From Paenibacillus tritici (lineage in GTDB: Bacteria; Bacillota; Bacilli; Paenibacillales; Paenibacillaceae): a DNA stretch of 64,000 nt. A program made the position numbers and the translations under genes. The stretch is from the NCBI RefSeq assembly GCF_013204885.1, contig NZ_JABMKX010000008.1, forward strand, positions 248,001 through 312,000, in the 5' to 3' direction. Positions 34,173 to 41,209 of this stretch are shown in pieces; positions within the stretch are counted from its first letter, which is position 1; every line of letters begins with the position of its first letter. The notes under the pieces are model-generated. The model was not told the DNA's origin. It did no database searches and was given only the letters and a program-made list of their open reading frames with translations.

Positions 34173-35441
34173 TTACACCTCCAGCCAGCTTAGATCTTTG
34201 TTATCTTCCATTGGCTTCTTTAACGCTCTAACTAATTCGTCTCTAACTGTCAGATCTCCCAAATTGCCTTTAGATAATAATACCGGCAGTGACTCCATAT
34301 CAGGGAGGGAGAAGAATTTACTTGATCCATCCTCTGGATCTCTGTAACACAAAACAACACCGAACAACTCTTCTTTGGATAGAGCATTCAGTAGTGCCGG
34401 ATTATGCGTAGTGATAATTACATCAATTTGCCTTTCTTTGGTTAGTTGAGATAGGGTTTGGATCAAGCTTTTAATTCTGCTAGGGTGAATCCCATTATCC
34501 ACTTCCTCGATAACAATCATGCTGTCAGGCTCTTCAGTGATCAGAGAAGAGAGAATCGCTAAATATCTGAGCGTACCGTCCGAGAGGCGTTTTGCTTCGA
34601 CATATTCTGATTGTTCACCATACTTTTCCTTCAATTGAAACATCACATCACCGATTGATGTTTCAATAAATCCAATATCCAGAATTTCATTTTCCGGTAG
34701 ATCCTTTAATGCTCCCAATAGCTTTTTCTTGTATTCTTTATTTTTGCATAACTCATAGATTACCGAAGATATGTTATCAGCCGTTGGTCTCAGCTCATGA
34801 TCACTCATCCTTGAATAATCTCTCATACGACTAGGCAATGGATCTAAGAATAATATCTTTCCCAGACGTTCGAGAACCAAGTTTATATACAATACGTTCT
34901 TCTTGTTATTCTCCGTGGTTGTAGGCATTTTGGAGGATAGCTGCGATAAAACAGATACAGAACGGATACAGGTCACTTCGGGATTCCTACCCTTACGCCC
35001 ATTATTATACTCTACGTTAATATCGCTATAATCATCAGGCGTACCTTTGGTCTGAAAAACTACAATTGGCTTAGCACCGCTAGAGGATAACTTCAACAAA
35101 CTCTCAGAAAGCACAAAAACCCGATTACTCACTTTAATGGTTATGGTATACTCCAGGTCGTACTCTTCATCAATATCTACCAAACACCCCAGTGTAAAGG
35201 TATCCGTACCAATTCTAGGGCAGCCTACACTTCCTCCTCGGATGTCACTGTCCACATTCTTCGAACCATCAAGAATAACGGATAGCTCTCTTCCTGAAGA
35301 GATTTCAGAAAGTATCTTCATCCCCTCAATTGCATTCGTCTTCCCACCCGCATTAGTGCCAATAATTGAAGTCAATTTCTCAATTTCTAATATAGAGGAT
35401 TCAAAACTTTTAAAGGTTTGAAATGAAAAGTTTTTTAGCAC
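34173..35441 (-). CDS. ABC/SMC-type AAA family ATPase (OLD-like, without Toprim)
   Basis: 422 residues. I place the start at GTG 35441, 8 bases after GGGAG; an in-frame TTG at 35447 is too close to that box. Walker A is IIGTNAGGKTN (~26-36). The ABC-type signature is RLSDGTLRYLAI (~285-296), Walker B is SMIVIEEVDNGIHP (~307-320) and the switch His is in ITTHNPALL (~346). This is the AAA_21/AAA_15 group that includes OLD-family and Abi/defence ATPases, but the protein ends without the OLD Toprim nuclease. The nuclease role would instead be supplied by the coupled PIN-like gene. Composition is more A/T-rich than flanking genes, suggesting transfer. Confidence 0.88.
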   Translation of the reverse strand: MLKNFSFQTFKSFESSILEIEKLTSIIGTNAGGKTNAIEGMKILSEISSGRELSVILDGSKNVDSDIRGGSVGCPRIGTDTFTLGCLVDIDEEYDLEYTITIKVSNRVFVLSESLLKLSSSGAKPIVVFQTKGTPDDYSDINVEYNNGRKGRNPEVTCIRSVSVLSQLSSKMPTTTENNKKNVLYINLVLERLGKILFLDPLPSRMRDYSRMSDHELRPTADNISSVIYELCKNKEYKKKLLGALKDLPENEILDIGFIETSIGDVMFQLKEKYGEQSEYVEAKRLSDGTLRYLAILSSLITEEPDSMIVIEEVDNGIHPSRIKSLIQTLSQLTKERQIDVIITTHNPALLNALSKEELFGVVLCYRDPEDGSSKFFSLPDMESLPVLLSKGNLGDLTVRDELVRALKKPMEDNKDLSWLEV

Positions 35442-35484
35442 GATCAACTCTCCCTTCGTGTGGAGTAATATCCGTATAACCTAT

Positions 35485-35493
35485 ATTATAGCA
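35485..35493 (-). promoter_or_regulatory. Extended -10 element of the ATPase/PIN operon
   Basis: Minus-strand TGCTATAAT (TGn plus perfect TATAAT), about 44 bases before the GTG start. No good -35 is seen, as expected for an extended -10 promoter. Confidence 0.55.
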
Positions 35494-35520
35494 AATAATA
35501 GTTATTGTAATACTAAACCG

Positions 35521-35547
35521 TAAAAGGCGACCCGTGCAGGCCGCCCT
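35521..35547 (-). terminator. Intrinsic terminator of the pectate lyase gene
   Basis: On the minus strand GGCGGCC and GGTCGCC form a stem (35525-35545) with one mismatch and a TGCAC-type loop, followed by TTTTA. Confidence 0.65.
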
Positions 35548-35587
35548 GGTTCAGACTCCCCATCTTGCTTTGAAGGAATCGCCTTTT

Positions 35588-37735
35588 TTATTCCACCACC
35601 ATATAATACAAATTAGCCGTACTATCCTTACTAATCGTATGCGTCCCAGCCGCGAGCGAGATTGCAGCAATGCCATTCGTGATCGGATAGCTTGTCCCAT
35701 CGACTTTGATCTTGTTCCCCTCGGAGTTGAACACCAGCGTTAAGGTTGCGGTTTTGGCTGTTGTGAACTGGATGCTGGTGGCGCTCTCGATTTTCAGACA
35801 TTGGGTTAGGGTCAGGCCGTTATATACCACAGTCCCCTTCGAAGTTGAGAGATTCCCTTGAATATTGAAAAAGTTACTCGCCATCCCGGATGTCGTAAAG
35901 TTATGAACGGTTGCTCCAACAGCGGGCGTTGCCGTTGGCGCTGGTGTTGCTGTCGGCGCAGGTGTGGCCGTTGGCACCGGAGTTGCCGTTGGAACAGGTG
36001 TAGCCGTCGGCACTGCCGTTGCCGATGGAGTCGGAGTTGGCCCTACCGGGCTGGAATTGCCTCCGACAGACACCAGTCCCGAGGTATAGCTGCGGATGGC
36101 AGACATTAACGGCGCGTTCATTGCATAGGATGCGTCATCCACGGAATCATTGAACGTCCATGTGAAGTCCCCGCCGCCCAGGCGTCCTGCTTTTGCCGTA
36201 ACCCTCTGTTCAACCGTGCTTACGCTATCCACCGCAGAGGCATTCACTCCAGTATCTACAGTAGTATCGAAGTTGTTATATGCTGTTCCACCCACTAGAG
36301 CTTTGTAGGAACCTGGAACGGCTTCACTTCTGGACGATGCTAAGTAAGCATCATGTGAAGTTGCATTCGCCGGAGCTGTTCCTGCACTGGAGTTGGCATA
36401 GATTATACTGGCCGCACCCACAATACTATTGTTATAGGCTTTGATCATCCCGCCATTCTCTCCTGAGAACGTGCCCTCACCCAGAGCATCCGTCCCTTGC
36501 AGGGAGCTCAGCATGGGATATTTAGCATTCCTGAACACATTTCCTTCCACAAAAGCCGAAGCTCCGGTAGTAACGCCGACCCCATACTTGGAGACTCCAT
36601 CATAGAAGTTATTGTAGACATGGACCGAGGCCACTCTGATCCGCGGATGACGGGAGTCCGAATGATCGAACCAGTTATGGTGGAAGGTCACGAAGAATTC
36701 GGCAGACTCGCTAAGTCCTACCAGGGATGCTTTTCCAGAATCAAAGTAGTGGTTGTAGGAGAGAGTGATATACGTTGATCCCTTCTTGAGGTCCGTAGAA
36801 CCGTCCCCCTTGGCCTGGTCTGCATCACTCCCTGCTGATCCGTAGAAAATATCGTTATTATGCACCCACACATTCGCATTGCCTGTATCCATTGATATGC
36901 CGTCGTCAGGGAACAACATCACGCCCAGGTTTCTTACCTCTACATTCCCGGTATATCTGAGCAGCATCCCCCAGCCATAAGCATAGGCATCCTTCCCGAT
37001 TCCTTCGATCGTAATATTCATTTCGGTATAATTTGCTTTGCCTTTAAGCTCAAGATAGCCGCTGCTGTTCAGCTGTCCGCTCAGATCCGCAGCCGTCACT
37101 TTTCCGATGATCCGGATAGCCAGCGGCGTGGTGTCATAGCCTTTTTGTCTCAGCGTCAGAATCCCGCCAAGTCCAACCCCGGTCTGTACCGTACCCGAAC
37201 TGCTTACTACTACGGGAAGCGTTACGGTCTGTGCATTCTGAGAGGTGATATACAGCACTTGCGCCCCGCTTCGGAGCGTCCCATTGTCATTATAAGCGCC
37301 GGAGCCTGTACCATAGGGTGATTGGGCCGAAAAAGCAAATCCCGACCGGTCATACGGCGCTACTCCCAGCGTCCCCGTAACCGCACTTGCCGTGCCCCCG
37401 CCTGACAATACGGCCTCCACCTTCATGACATAACTTCCGGCCGCAAGTCCCACGGCATCTGCTCTCCAGTAGGAAGCATACTTGCGGATCAATTCAGTAT
37501 GAATCTGCTGATACTGGGAGTCCGCTGCACTTGCAGCCTTGACGTACACATTGTATCCTGTTGCATTGTTCACGGGTGACCACTCCACATATGCCGCTTC
37601 ATCTCCGCCTCCGCTGCTGGTTATCGTAAGACCCGCAGCATGTACTACTGCACTTCCCCATCCGCCGGCGATCAGAGATAGTGTAAGCGAGAATATCAGC
37701 AGCATACTGGTAACCTTTGCAACTGTTCTTTTCAT
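35588..37735 (-). CDS. Secreted pectate lyase, PL1 family, with C-terminal binding module
   Basis: 715 residues from ATG 37735 (GGGAGG box; the frame opens 23 codons earlier). Signal peptide ~1-33 (MLLIFSLTLSLIAGG to VVHAAG). A fibronectin-like segment (~34-125) precedes a right-handed beta-helix with PL1 hallmarks: WVHNNDIFYGSAG, YITLSYNHYFDSGKASLVG, then FFVTFHHNWFDHSDSRHPRIR, which carries the catalytic Arg region. A linker of PTATP repeats (~575-610) joins a ~95-residue C-terminal beta-sandwich that may bind pectin. PL1 enzymes cleave polygalacturonate by beta-elimination using calcium. It is a single gene and the enzyme is presumably released to the medium, since it lacks SLH domains. 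Confidence 0.92.
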   Translation of the reverse strand: MKRTVAKVTSMLLIFSLTLSLIAGGWGSAVVHAAGLTITSSGGGDEAAYVEWSPVNNATGYNVYVKAASAADSQYQQIHTELIRKYASYWRADAVGLAAGSYVMKVEAVLSGGGTASAVTGTLGVAPYDRSGFAFSAQSPYGTGSGAYNDNGTLRSGAQVLYITSQNAQTVTLPVVVSSSGTVQTGVGLGGILTLRQKGYDTTPLAIRIIGKVTAADLSGQLNSSGYLELKGKANYTEMNITIEGIGKDAYAYGWGMLLRYTGNVEVRNLGVMLFPDDGISMDTGNANVWVHNNDIFYGSAGSDADQAKGDGSTDLKKGSTYITLSYNHYFDSGKASLVGLSESAEFFVTFHHNWFDHSDSRHPRIRVASVHVYNNFYDGVSKYGVGVTTGASAFVEGNVFRNAKYPMLSSLQGTDALGEGTFSGENGGMIKAYNNSIVGAASIIYANSSAGTAPANATSHDAYLASSRSEAVPGSYKALVGGTAYNNFDTTVDTGVNASAVDSVSTVEQRVTAKAGRLGGGDFTWTFNDSVDDASYAMNAPLMSAIRSYTSGLVSVGGNSSPVGPTPTPSATAVPTATPVPTATPVPTATPAPTATPAPTATPAVGATVHNFTTSGMASNFFNIQGNLSTSKGTVVYNGLTLTQCLKIESATSIQFTTAKTATLTLVFNSEGNKIKVDGTSYPITNGIAAISLAAGTHTISKDSTANLYYMVVE
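35926..36033. repeat. 18-bp tandem repeat encoding a PTATP linker
   Basis: Six or so imperfect 18-base units, each encoding Pro-Thr-Ala-Thr-Pro plus Val or Ala, form the linker between the catalytic and C-terminal domains of the pectate lyase. Copy number may vary between strains. Confidence 0.8.
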
Positions 37736-37880
37736 TTTATTGCCTCCCGAGGTTTTATTGGTTGCCCCCAGAGCATAGCAGATGTGAAAATAGTGCTTAA
37801 ACAATCATTTGCTCATATCAGCAGCATCAATGCACTATTATGAGATAATGATTATTTTGCAGCGAGATGATTGTCAATGC

Positions 37881-37907
37881 AAAAAGGACACCGGTCGCGG
37901 TGTCCTT
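37881..37907 (-). terminator. Intrinsic terminator, GACACC-arm type
   Basis: AAGGACACC (37884-37892) pairs with GGTGTCCTT (37899-37907), loop GGTCGC; leftward TTTTTGC follows. It ends the DUF948 gene. Confidence 0.85.
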
Positions 37908-37931
37908 CATTGATAAGCATGATAGATTGGG

Positions 37932-38327
37932 TTACTGAAATTTCGTATTGACACGAATAGAGCCGTTTTTACTTTTGACAGAGGCCGCAGGCTTCTCAGG
38001 CTCCTGTTTTAAGCTTTGACCTATATCCGAAGCATTCTTCTTGAAGGTCTCGGTCACGGTCTGAATGACTTCACCCACATTGTGCGCAGATTCAAAAATG
38101 GGATCTATCGTTTTGATTTTACCCTTCACATCCCTGGTCACCTGGTTCGCGGTATGAATAAGCTGTGTAGCTTCTCCCGTTAACCCGTGAATGGCATTCC
38201 TCACATCCCCCAGCGTCTTGTTGGTTTCTGCGAGGGTAGTCATTCCTTTGCGCAGCGTAAGAATCAGAAACACAACCAGACAGATAAAGGCAATCGCAGC
38301 AAAAGCAATACTAAGTTGGATAACCAT
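37932..38327 (-). CDS. DUF948 membrane protein (YtxG-like)
   Basis: 131 residues from ATG 38327 with AGGAGG 6 bases upstream. One transmembrane helix lies at ~4-27 (LSIAFAAIAFICLVVFLILTL). A long amphipathic helix follows (ETNKTLGDVRNAIHGLTGEA, then IHTANQVTRDVKGKIKTIDP), the DUF948 pattern. The tail is basic and polar. Homologues such as YtxG sit in general-stress operons; here it is alone, so stress control is only an inference. Function unknown. Confidence 0.88.
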   Translation of the reverse strand: MVIQLSIAFAAIAFICLVVFLILTLRKGMTTLAETNKTLGDVRNAIHGLTGEATQLIHTANQVTRDVKGKIKTIDPIFESAHNVGEVIQTVTETFKKNASDIGQSLKQEPEKPAASVKSKNGSIRVNTKFQ

Positions 38328-38430
38328 GCAACACCTCCTGTAGTACCACTCTATGTCCAACGAATAGGTCTCATTCCTATTAGTTCTGCCAAGTCCCCTG
38401 ACCTTACAAGCCGCAGCGGGAGTGCATCAG

Positions 38431-38760
38431 CTATCGGGACATTAATTTTTTTAACTTATCGGGCATTGGGATGTGCCTTATGGACTCAACCGGATGATAT
38501 AGCAGCATCCACGGACCGGAATAACGCATAACCTCTTTAATTTTTTGGCGGTACATCGGCTTATAACAATGGATGGGGCACTTCGCACACGCTGTTTTCT
38601 CTTCACCAAACTTGCAGCGCGACAGTCTTTGCCCGGCGTACTCATTCAAGTCCTGACATTCCTCACATAGCGCTGCCCCGTGATGTTTTTTCTTACAATA
38701 GATGCGGATCATTTTGAAGACTATGTCTTGTTCTTTGCGGATCATCGGACCGTTGTTCAT
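38431..38760 (-). CDS. YgbA-like cysteine-rich protein (nitrous oxide-stimulated promoter family)
   Basis: 109 residues. A cysteine pattern typical of the YgbA family is visible: IYCKKKHHG, LCEECQDL, RCKFGEEKTACAKCPIHCYKP, suggesting a metal or Fe-S site. The C-terminal YSGPWMLLYHPVESIRH is the other hallmark. The ATG at 38760 overlaps the end of the VOC gene by 4 bases, indicating co-transcription; the ribosome binding site is poor, so the second Met (residue 6) is an alternative start. In proteobacteria the gene is NO-inducible. Its biochemical role is not known. Confidence 0.85.
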   Translation of the reverse strand: MNNGPMIRKEQDIVFKMIRIYCKKKHHGAALCEECQDLNEYAGQRLSRCKFGEEKTACAKCPIHCYKPMYRQKIKEVMRYSGPWMLLYHPVESIRHIPMPDKLKKLMSR

Positions 38761-39686
38761 TGGCCCGGCTGGTCCTGTTCAAATGCCTGATGCAGCTCAG
38801 CAAGGTTGAACTTCTTCATCTTAAGAAAAGCCTTCGTCACACGCGCACGCTGCTCTGGTGTACCCTTCTTCATCATCTTGTCCATTCCGCCGGGCACGAT
38901 CTGCCAGGATATCCCGTACTTATCTTTCAACCAGCCGCATTGCTCGGCTTCAGGGACCGCAGACAGCTTCTCCCAGAAGTAATCAATTTCCGCTTGCGAC
39001 TCGCATTTCACCATGAAGGAGATAGCCTCATTGAAAGCGAATTCATGATTATGCGCACTATCCATGACGGTGAACCACTGATTCTCCAGCATGAAGTCAG
39101 CGAACATAATCGTTCCCTCCTGATCAGGCTCCATTCCTGCAGGGTAACGGGTCATAAGTCCTTGCCGGGAGGAATTGAATACGGATAAATAGAAGGACAT
39201 CGCCTCTTCCGCCTTGCCGCAGTTCTCACCGACAAACAAAAATGACGGCACTATAGCAGGCCGTTCCTCATCTTCAGCATCCATAAGCATTAGCTGCCAG
39301 GACACACCATACTTATCCTGAATCCAGCCAAACCGCTTACTGAAAGGGTACTCTCCAAGAGGCATTAATGCTGTGCCCCCCTCGGATAACTTGTCCCATA
39401 TCTCATCCATTTTCTCTACTGCATCCTTGTCGCGTGACGGGTCAAAATTAACGAAGAACGATACGGACGGATTCAGCTTGAAATACGGGCCTGCACTGAT
39501 CGCCATGAACTTCTGCCCCCAAATCTCAAAAAAAACCTGATCGCAGTCGCCAGATGGCGTGTCACGAATAGTTGTTACACTCGTAACCCGGGAGTCCGGG
39601 AATACCGAGGCGTAAAAATGGGCTGCGGCTACCGCATCCTTGTCATACCAAATATGTGGGACGATGATCTGGTTTTTACTTGTCAC
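38757..39686 (-). CDS. Tandem VOC-fold protein, PhnB-like
   Basis: 309 residues from GTG 39686, chosen because GGAGG lies 8 bases upstream and the product then starts MTSKNQIIVPHIWYDKDAV as in PhnB-like proteins. Two homologous ~150-residue VOC domains follow each other. The first has FEIWGQKFMAISAGPYFKLN and ends KYGVSWQLMLMD. The second has FMLENQWFTVMDSAHNHEF and ends KYGISWQIVPGG. PhnB-like VOC proteins are often annotated as 3-demethylubiquinone methyltransferase-like, but no methyltransferase activity is implied. It forms an operon with the YgbA-like gene. Substrate unknown. Confidence 0.88.
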   Translation of the reverse strand: MTSKNQIIVPHIWYDKDAVAAAHFYASVFPDSRVTSVTTIRDTPSGDCDQVFFEIWGQKFMAISAGPYFKLNPSVSFFVNFDPSRDKDAVEKMDEIWDKLSEGGTALMPLGEYPFSKRFGWIQDKYGVSWQLMLMDAEDEERPAIVPSFLFVGENCGKAEEAMSFYLSVFNSSRQGLMTRYPAGMEPDQEGTIMFADFMLENQWFTVMDSAHNHEFAFNEAISFMVKCESQAEIDYFWEKLSAVPEAEQCGWLKDKYGISWQIVPGGMDKMMKKGTPEQRARVTKAFLKMKKFNLAELHQAFEQDQPGQ

Positions 39687-39782
39687 AAACCATTCCTCCA
39701 TTGCTGGCAAATTTATAATAAGAGTGTATCCCATCTGCTAGTTTTAAAACAATGAGTAATGAAAATAGTACCTTCATGATCT

Positions 39783-40448
39783 TCAGTCCCCTGCCGGCAG
39801 CGCCATTCCCTTTTTCCAGATTAGAATCGGCTGATCCGGTGAGCCGTAGTAGATGGACGTAATTTCCGTATCTTTACCATGATTCTTATAATAGGCCCTT
39901 AGATTTAGCGGATTAACGTACATCCCACTAATGACTGGAGTGTTTGTCTTATCCCTTTTGGATACGATAAGAGGATGAACGGGGGTTATATAGTAACTGC
40001 CATCATCCTTAAGAGTGTTCTTCACTTGAGCATAACCACCCCTGATTTGAATCTGAAAAGCAATCTCTCCATTTGATCTGGCTCTTATATCAAAAATCTT
40101 AATTTGGTCAGACGACACCGGTTGGATATTCCAGCGGAACAGAACCCAGTATCCAATAATTAGTATTCCGCATAAGGATGCAGCCACAATCATACCTCTG
40201 ATAAAAGCGATCCACCGGGTACGGCTCCACCATTTTTTAATGTTTTGCAACCCGCTTCCCTCCAGTGTATTTAGTTCCTTCTCTTGAAGGGTCAAGTTCA
40301 GGCTGGATTGCATTTGCTCCAGAGCGGAACGGCAGTCTGCACAGACAGCAAGGTGTTCTTCCACCAGCTGCTTGGTGCTTTCACTGCAAATTTCATCATA
40401 ATACAAGGGGAGGAGATCTTGAATAACATCACATGGGATTCTGGTCAT
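39783..40448 (-). CDS. Zinc-finger anti-sigma factor
   Basis: 221 residues. The N-terminal zf-HC2 domain holds the HLAVCADC zinc motif with an upstream Cys (RIPCDVIQDL). A transmembrane helix lies at ~83-105 (MIVAASLCGILIIGYWVLF), and residues ~106-221 are predicted outside the cell. The gene overlaps the sigma gene by 4 bases (ATGA) and has AGGAGG 7 bases upstream. It would hold the ECF sigma factor inactive at the membrane until an envelope signal arrives. The signal is not evident. Confidence 0.9.
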   Translation of the reverse strand: MTRIPCDVIQDLLPLYYDEICSESTKQLVEEHLAVCADCRSALEQMQSSLNLTLQEKELNTLEGSGLQNIKKWWSRTRWIAFIRGMIVAASLCGILIIGYWVLFRWNIQPVSSDQIKIFDIRARSNGEIAFQIQIRGGYAQVKNTLKDDGSYYITPVHPLIVSKRDKTNTPVISGMYVNPLNLRAYYKNHGKDTEITSIYYGSPDQPILIWKKGMALPAGD

Positions 40449-40939
40449 CCATTATCCTCCTTCAACAGATTCTGTATCCTTGCCCGGGCCCGGTGATAGG
40501 TCACTCTTGCCCAGCTTTCCGTTCGCCCAAAAATTTGACTAATGTGGTCAAAGGACAATTCTCCAAATAACCTGAGCATAAAAACCTCCTTATACGGCTC
40601 ACTTAAACTGTGCAGGACTTTATGAATGCGCAGAGATTCAGTCTGATCAATAAGACTTTGCTCCAGATTAACGCTATTTTCTTTTTCCTGGACAGCCATC
40701 CGTACGAACCTGCGCTGCGCATCCATATAGGAGAAATACGTGTTTTTCGCAATCTGGCACAGCCAAACACTCATTTTGCACTCCCCTCTAAATTGATCAA
40801 TTTGCTTTAGCGCTTTAAAAAAGGTCTCCTGTGTGATTTCCTCGGCAATCTGCTCGTCTCTGCTCAAAGACAGCACAAACAGGTACACATCGCGGAAATG
40901 TTGATTATAGACTCCTTCTAATTTATCTAAACCATCCAA
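40445..40939 (-). CDS. ECF-type RNA polymerase sigma factor
   Basis: 164 residues from TTG 40939 (GGTGG box 7 bases upstream). Region 2 is present (YLFVLSLSRDEQIAEEITQE, then FRGECKMSVWLCQIAKNTYF) and region 4 ends the protein (LSEPYKEVFMLRLFGELSFD, then FGRTESWARVTYHRARARI). It is co-transcribed and overlaps with its anti-sigma gene. A possible autoregulated promoter (TGTAAC and CGTA) lies upstream. Which ECF subgroup it belongs to cannot be told by eye. Confidence 0.92.
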   Translation of the reverse strand: MDGLDKLEGVYNQHFRDVYLFVLSLSRDEQIAEEITQETFFKALKQIDQFRGECKMSVWLCQIAKNTYFSYMDAQRRFVRMAVQEKENSVNLEQSLIDQTESLRIHKVLHSLSEPYKEVFMLRLFGELSFDHISQIFGRTESWARVTYHRARARIQNLLKEDNG

Positions 40940-40960
40940 GAGTTCACCACCTTCTATCCA

Positions 40961-40989
40961 TACGACTAACTAAACATAAAAACGTTACA
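40961..40989 (-). promoter_or_regulatory. Candidate ECF-type promoter of the sigma/anti-sigma operon
   Basis: Minus-strand TGTAAC (40989-40984) and CGTA (40964-40961) resemble -35 and -10 of ECF promoters. The 19-base spacing is longer than the usual 16-17, so the call is tentative. Confidence 0.4.
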
Positions 40990-41089
40990 ATAATTTTGAT
41001 TTTTTGTACAAAAAAGAAAAACATCACGTCATCTTTGACGCATTCTTAGAGTTGTCCGCAAACTGCTGAAGCAAGCCGCACATAACTAA

Positions 41090-41132
41090 AAATACAAAGC
41101 AGCGATCCCTTAATATCGGAATCGCTGCTTTG
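41090..41132 (-). terminator. Intrinsic terminator of the PL8 operon
   Basis: CAAAGCAGCGAT (41095-41106) pairs perfectly with ATCGCTGCTTTG (41121-41132); leftward TATTTTTAG follows. It ends the leftward polysaccharide operon. Confidence 0.85.
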
Positions 41133-41209
41133 CTGTATTTTACTGTTTCCAATTATACGTTGGCAAGGTTTAGGATTCAATAATTCACTTACGGGACAGT
41201 CCTTTCTGC

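Noticed and set aside
34173..35441. OLD-family nuclease or Gabija GajA
   Set aside because: ATPase motifs fit, but the protein ends soon after the switch region with no Toprim domain.
35926..36033. CRISPR-like repeats
   Set aside because: The 18-base units are contiguous, in frame and encode a Pro/Thr linker; no spacers.
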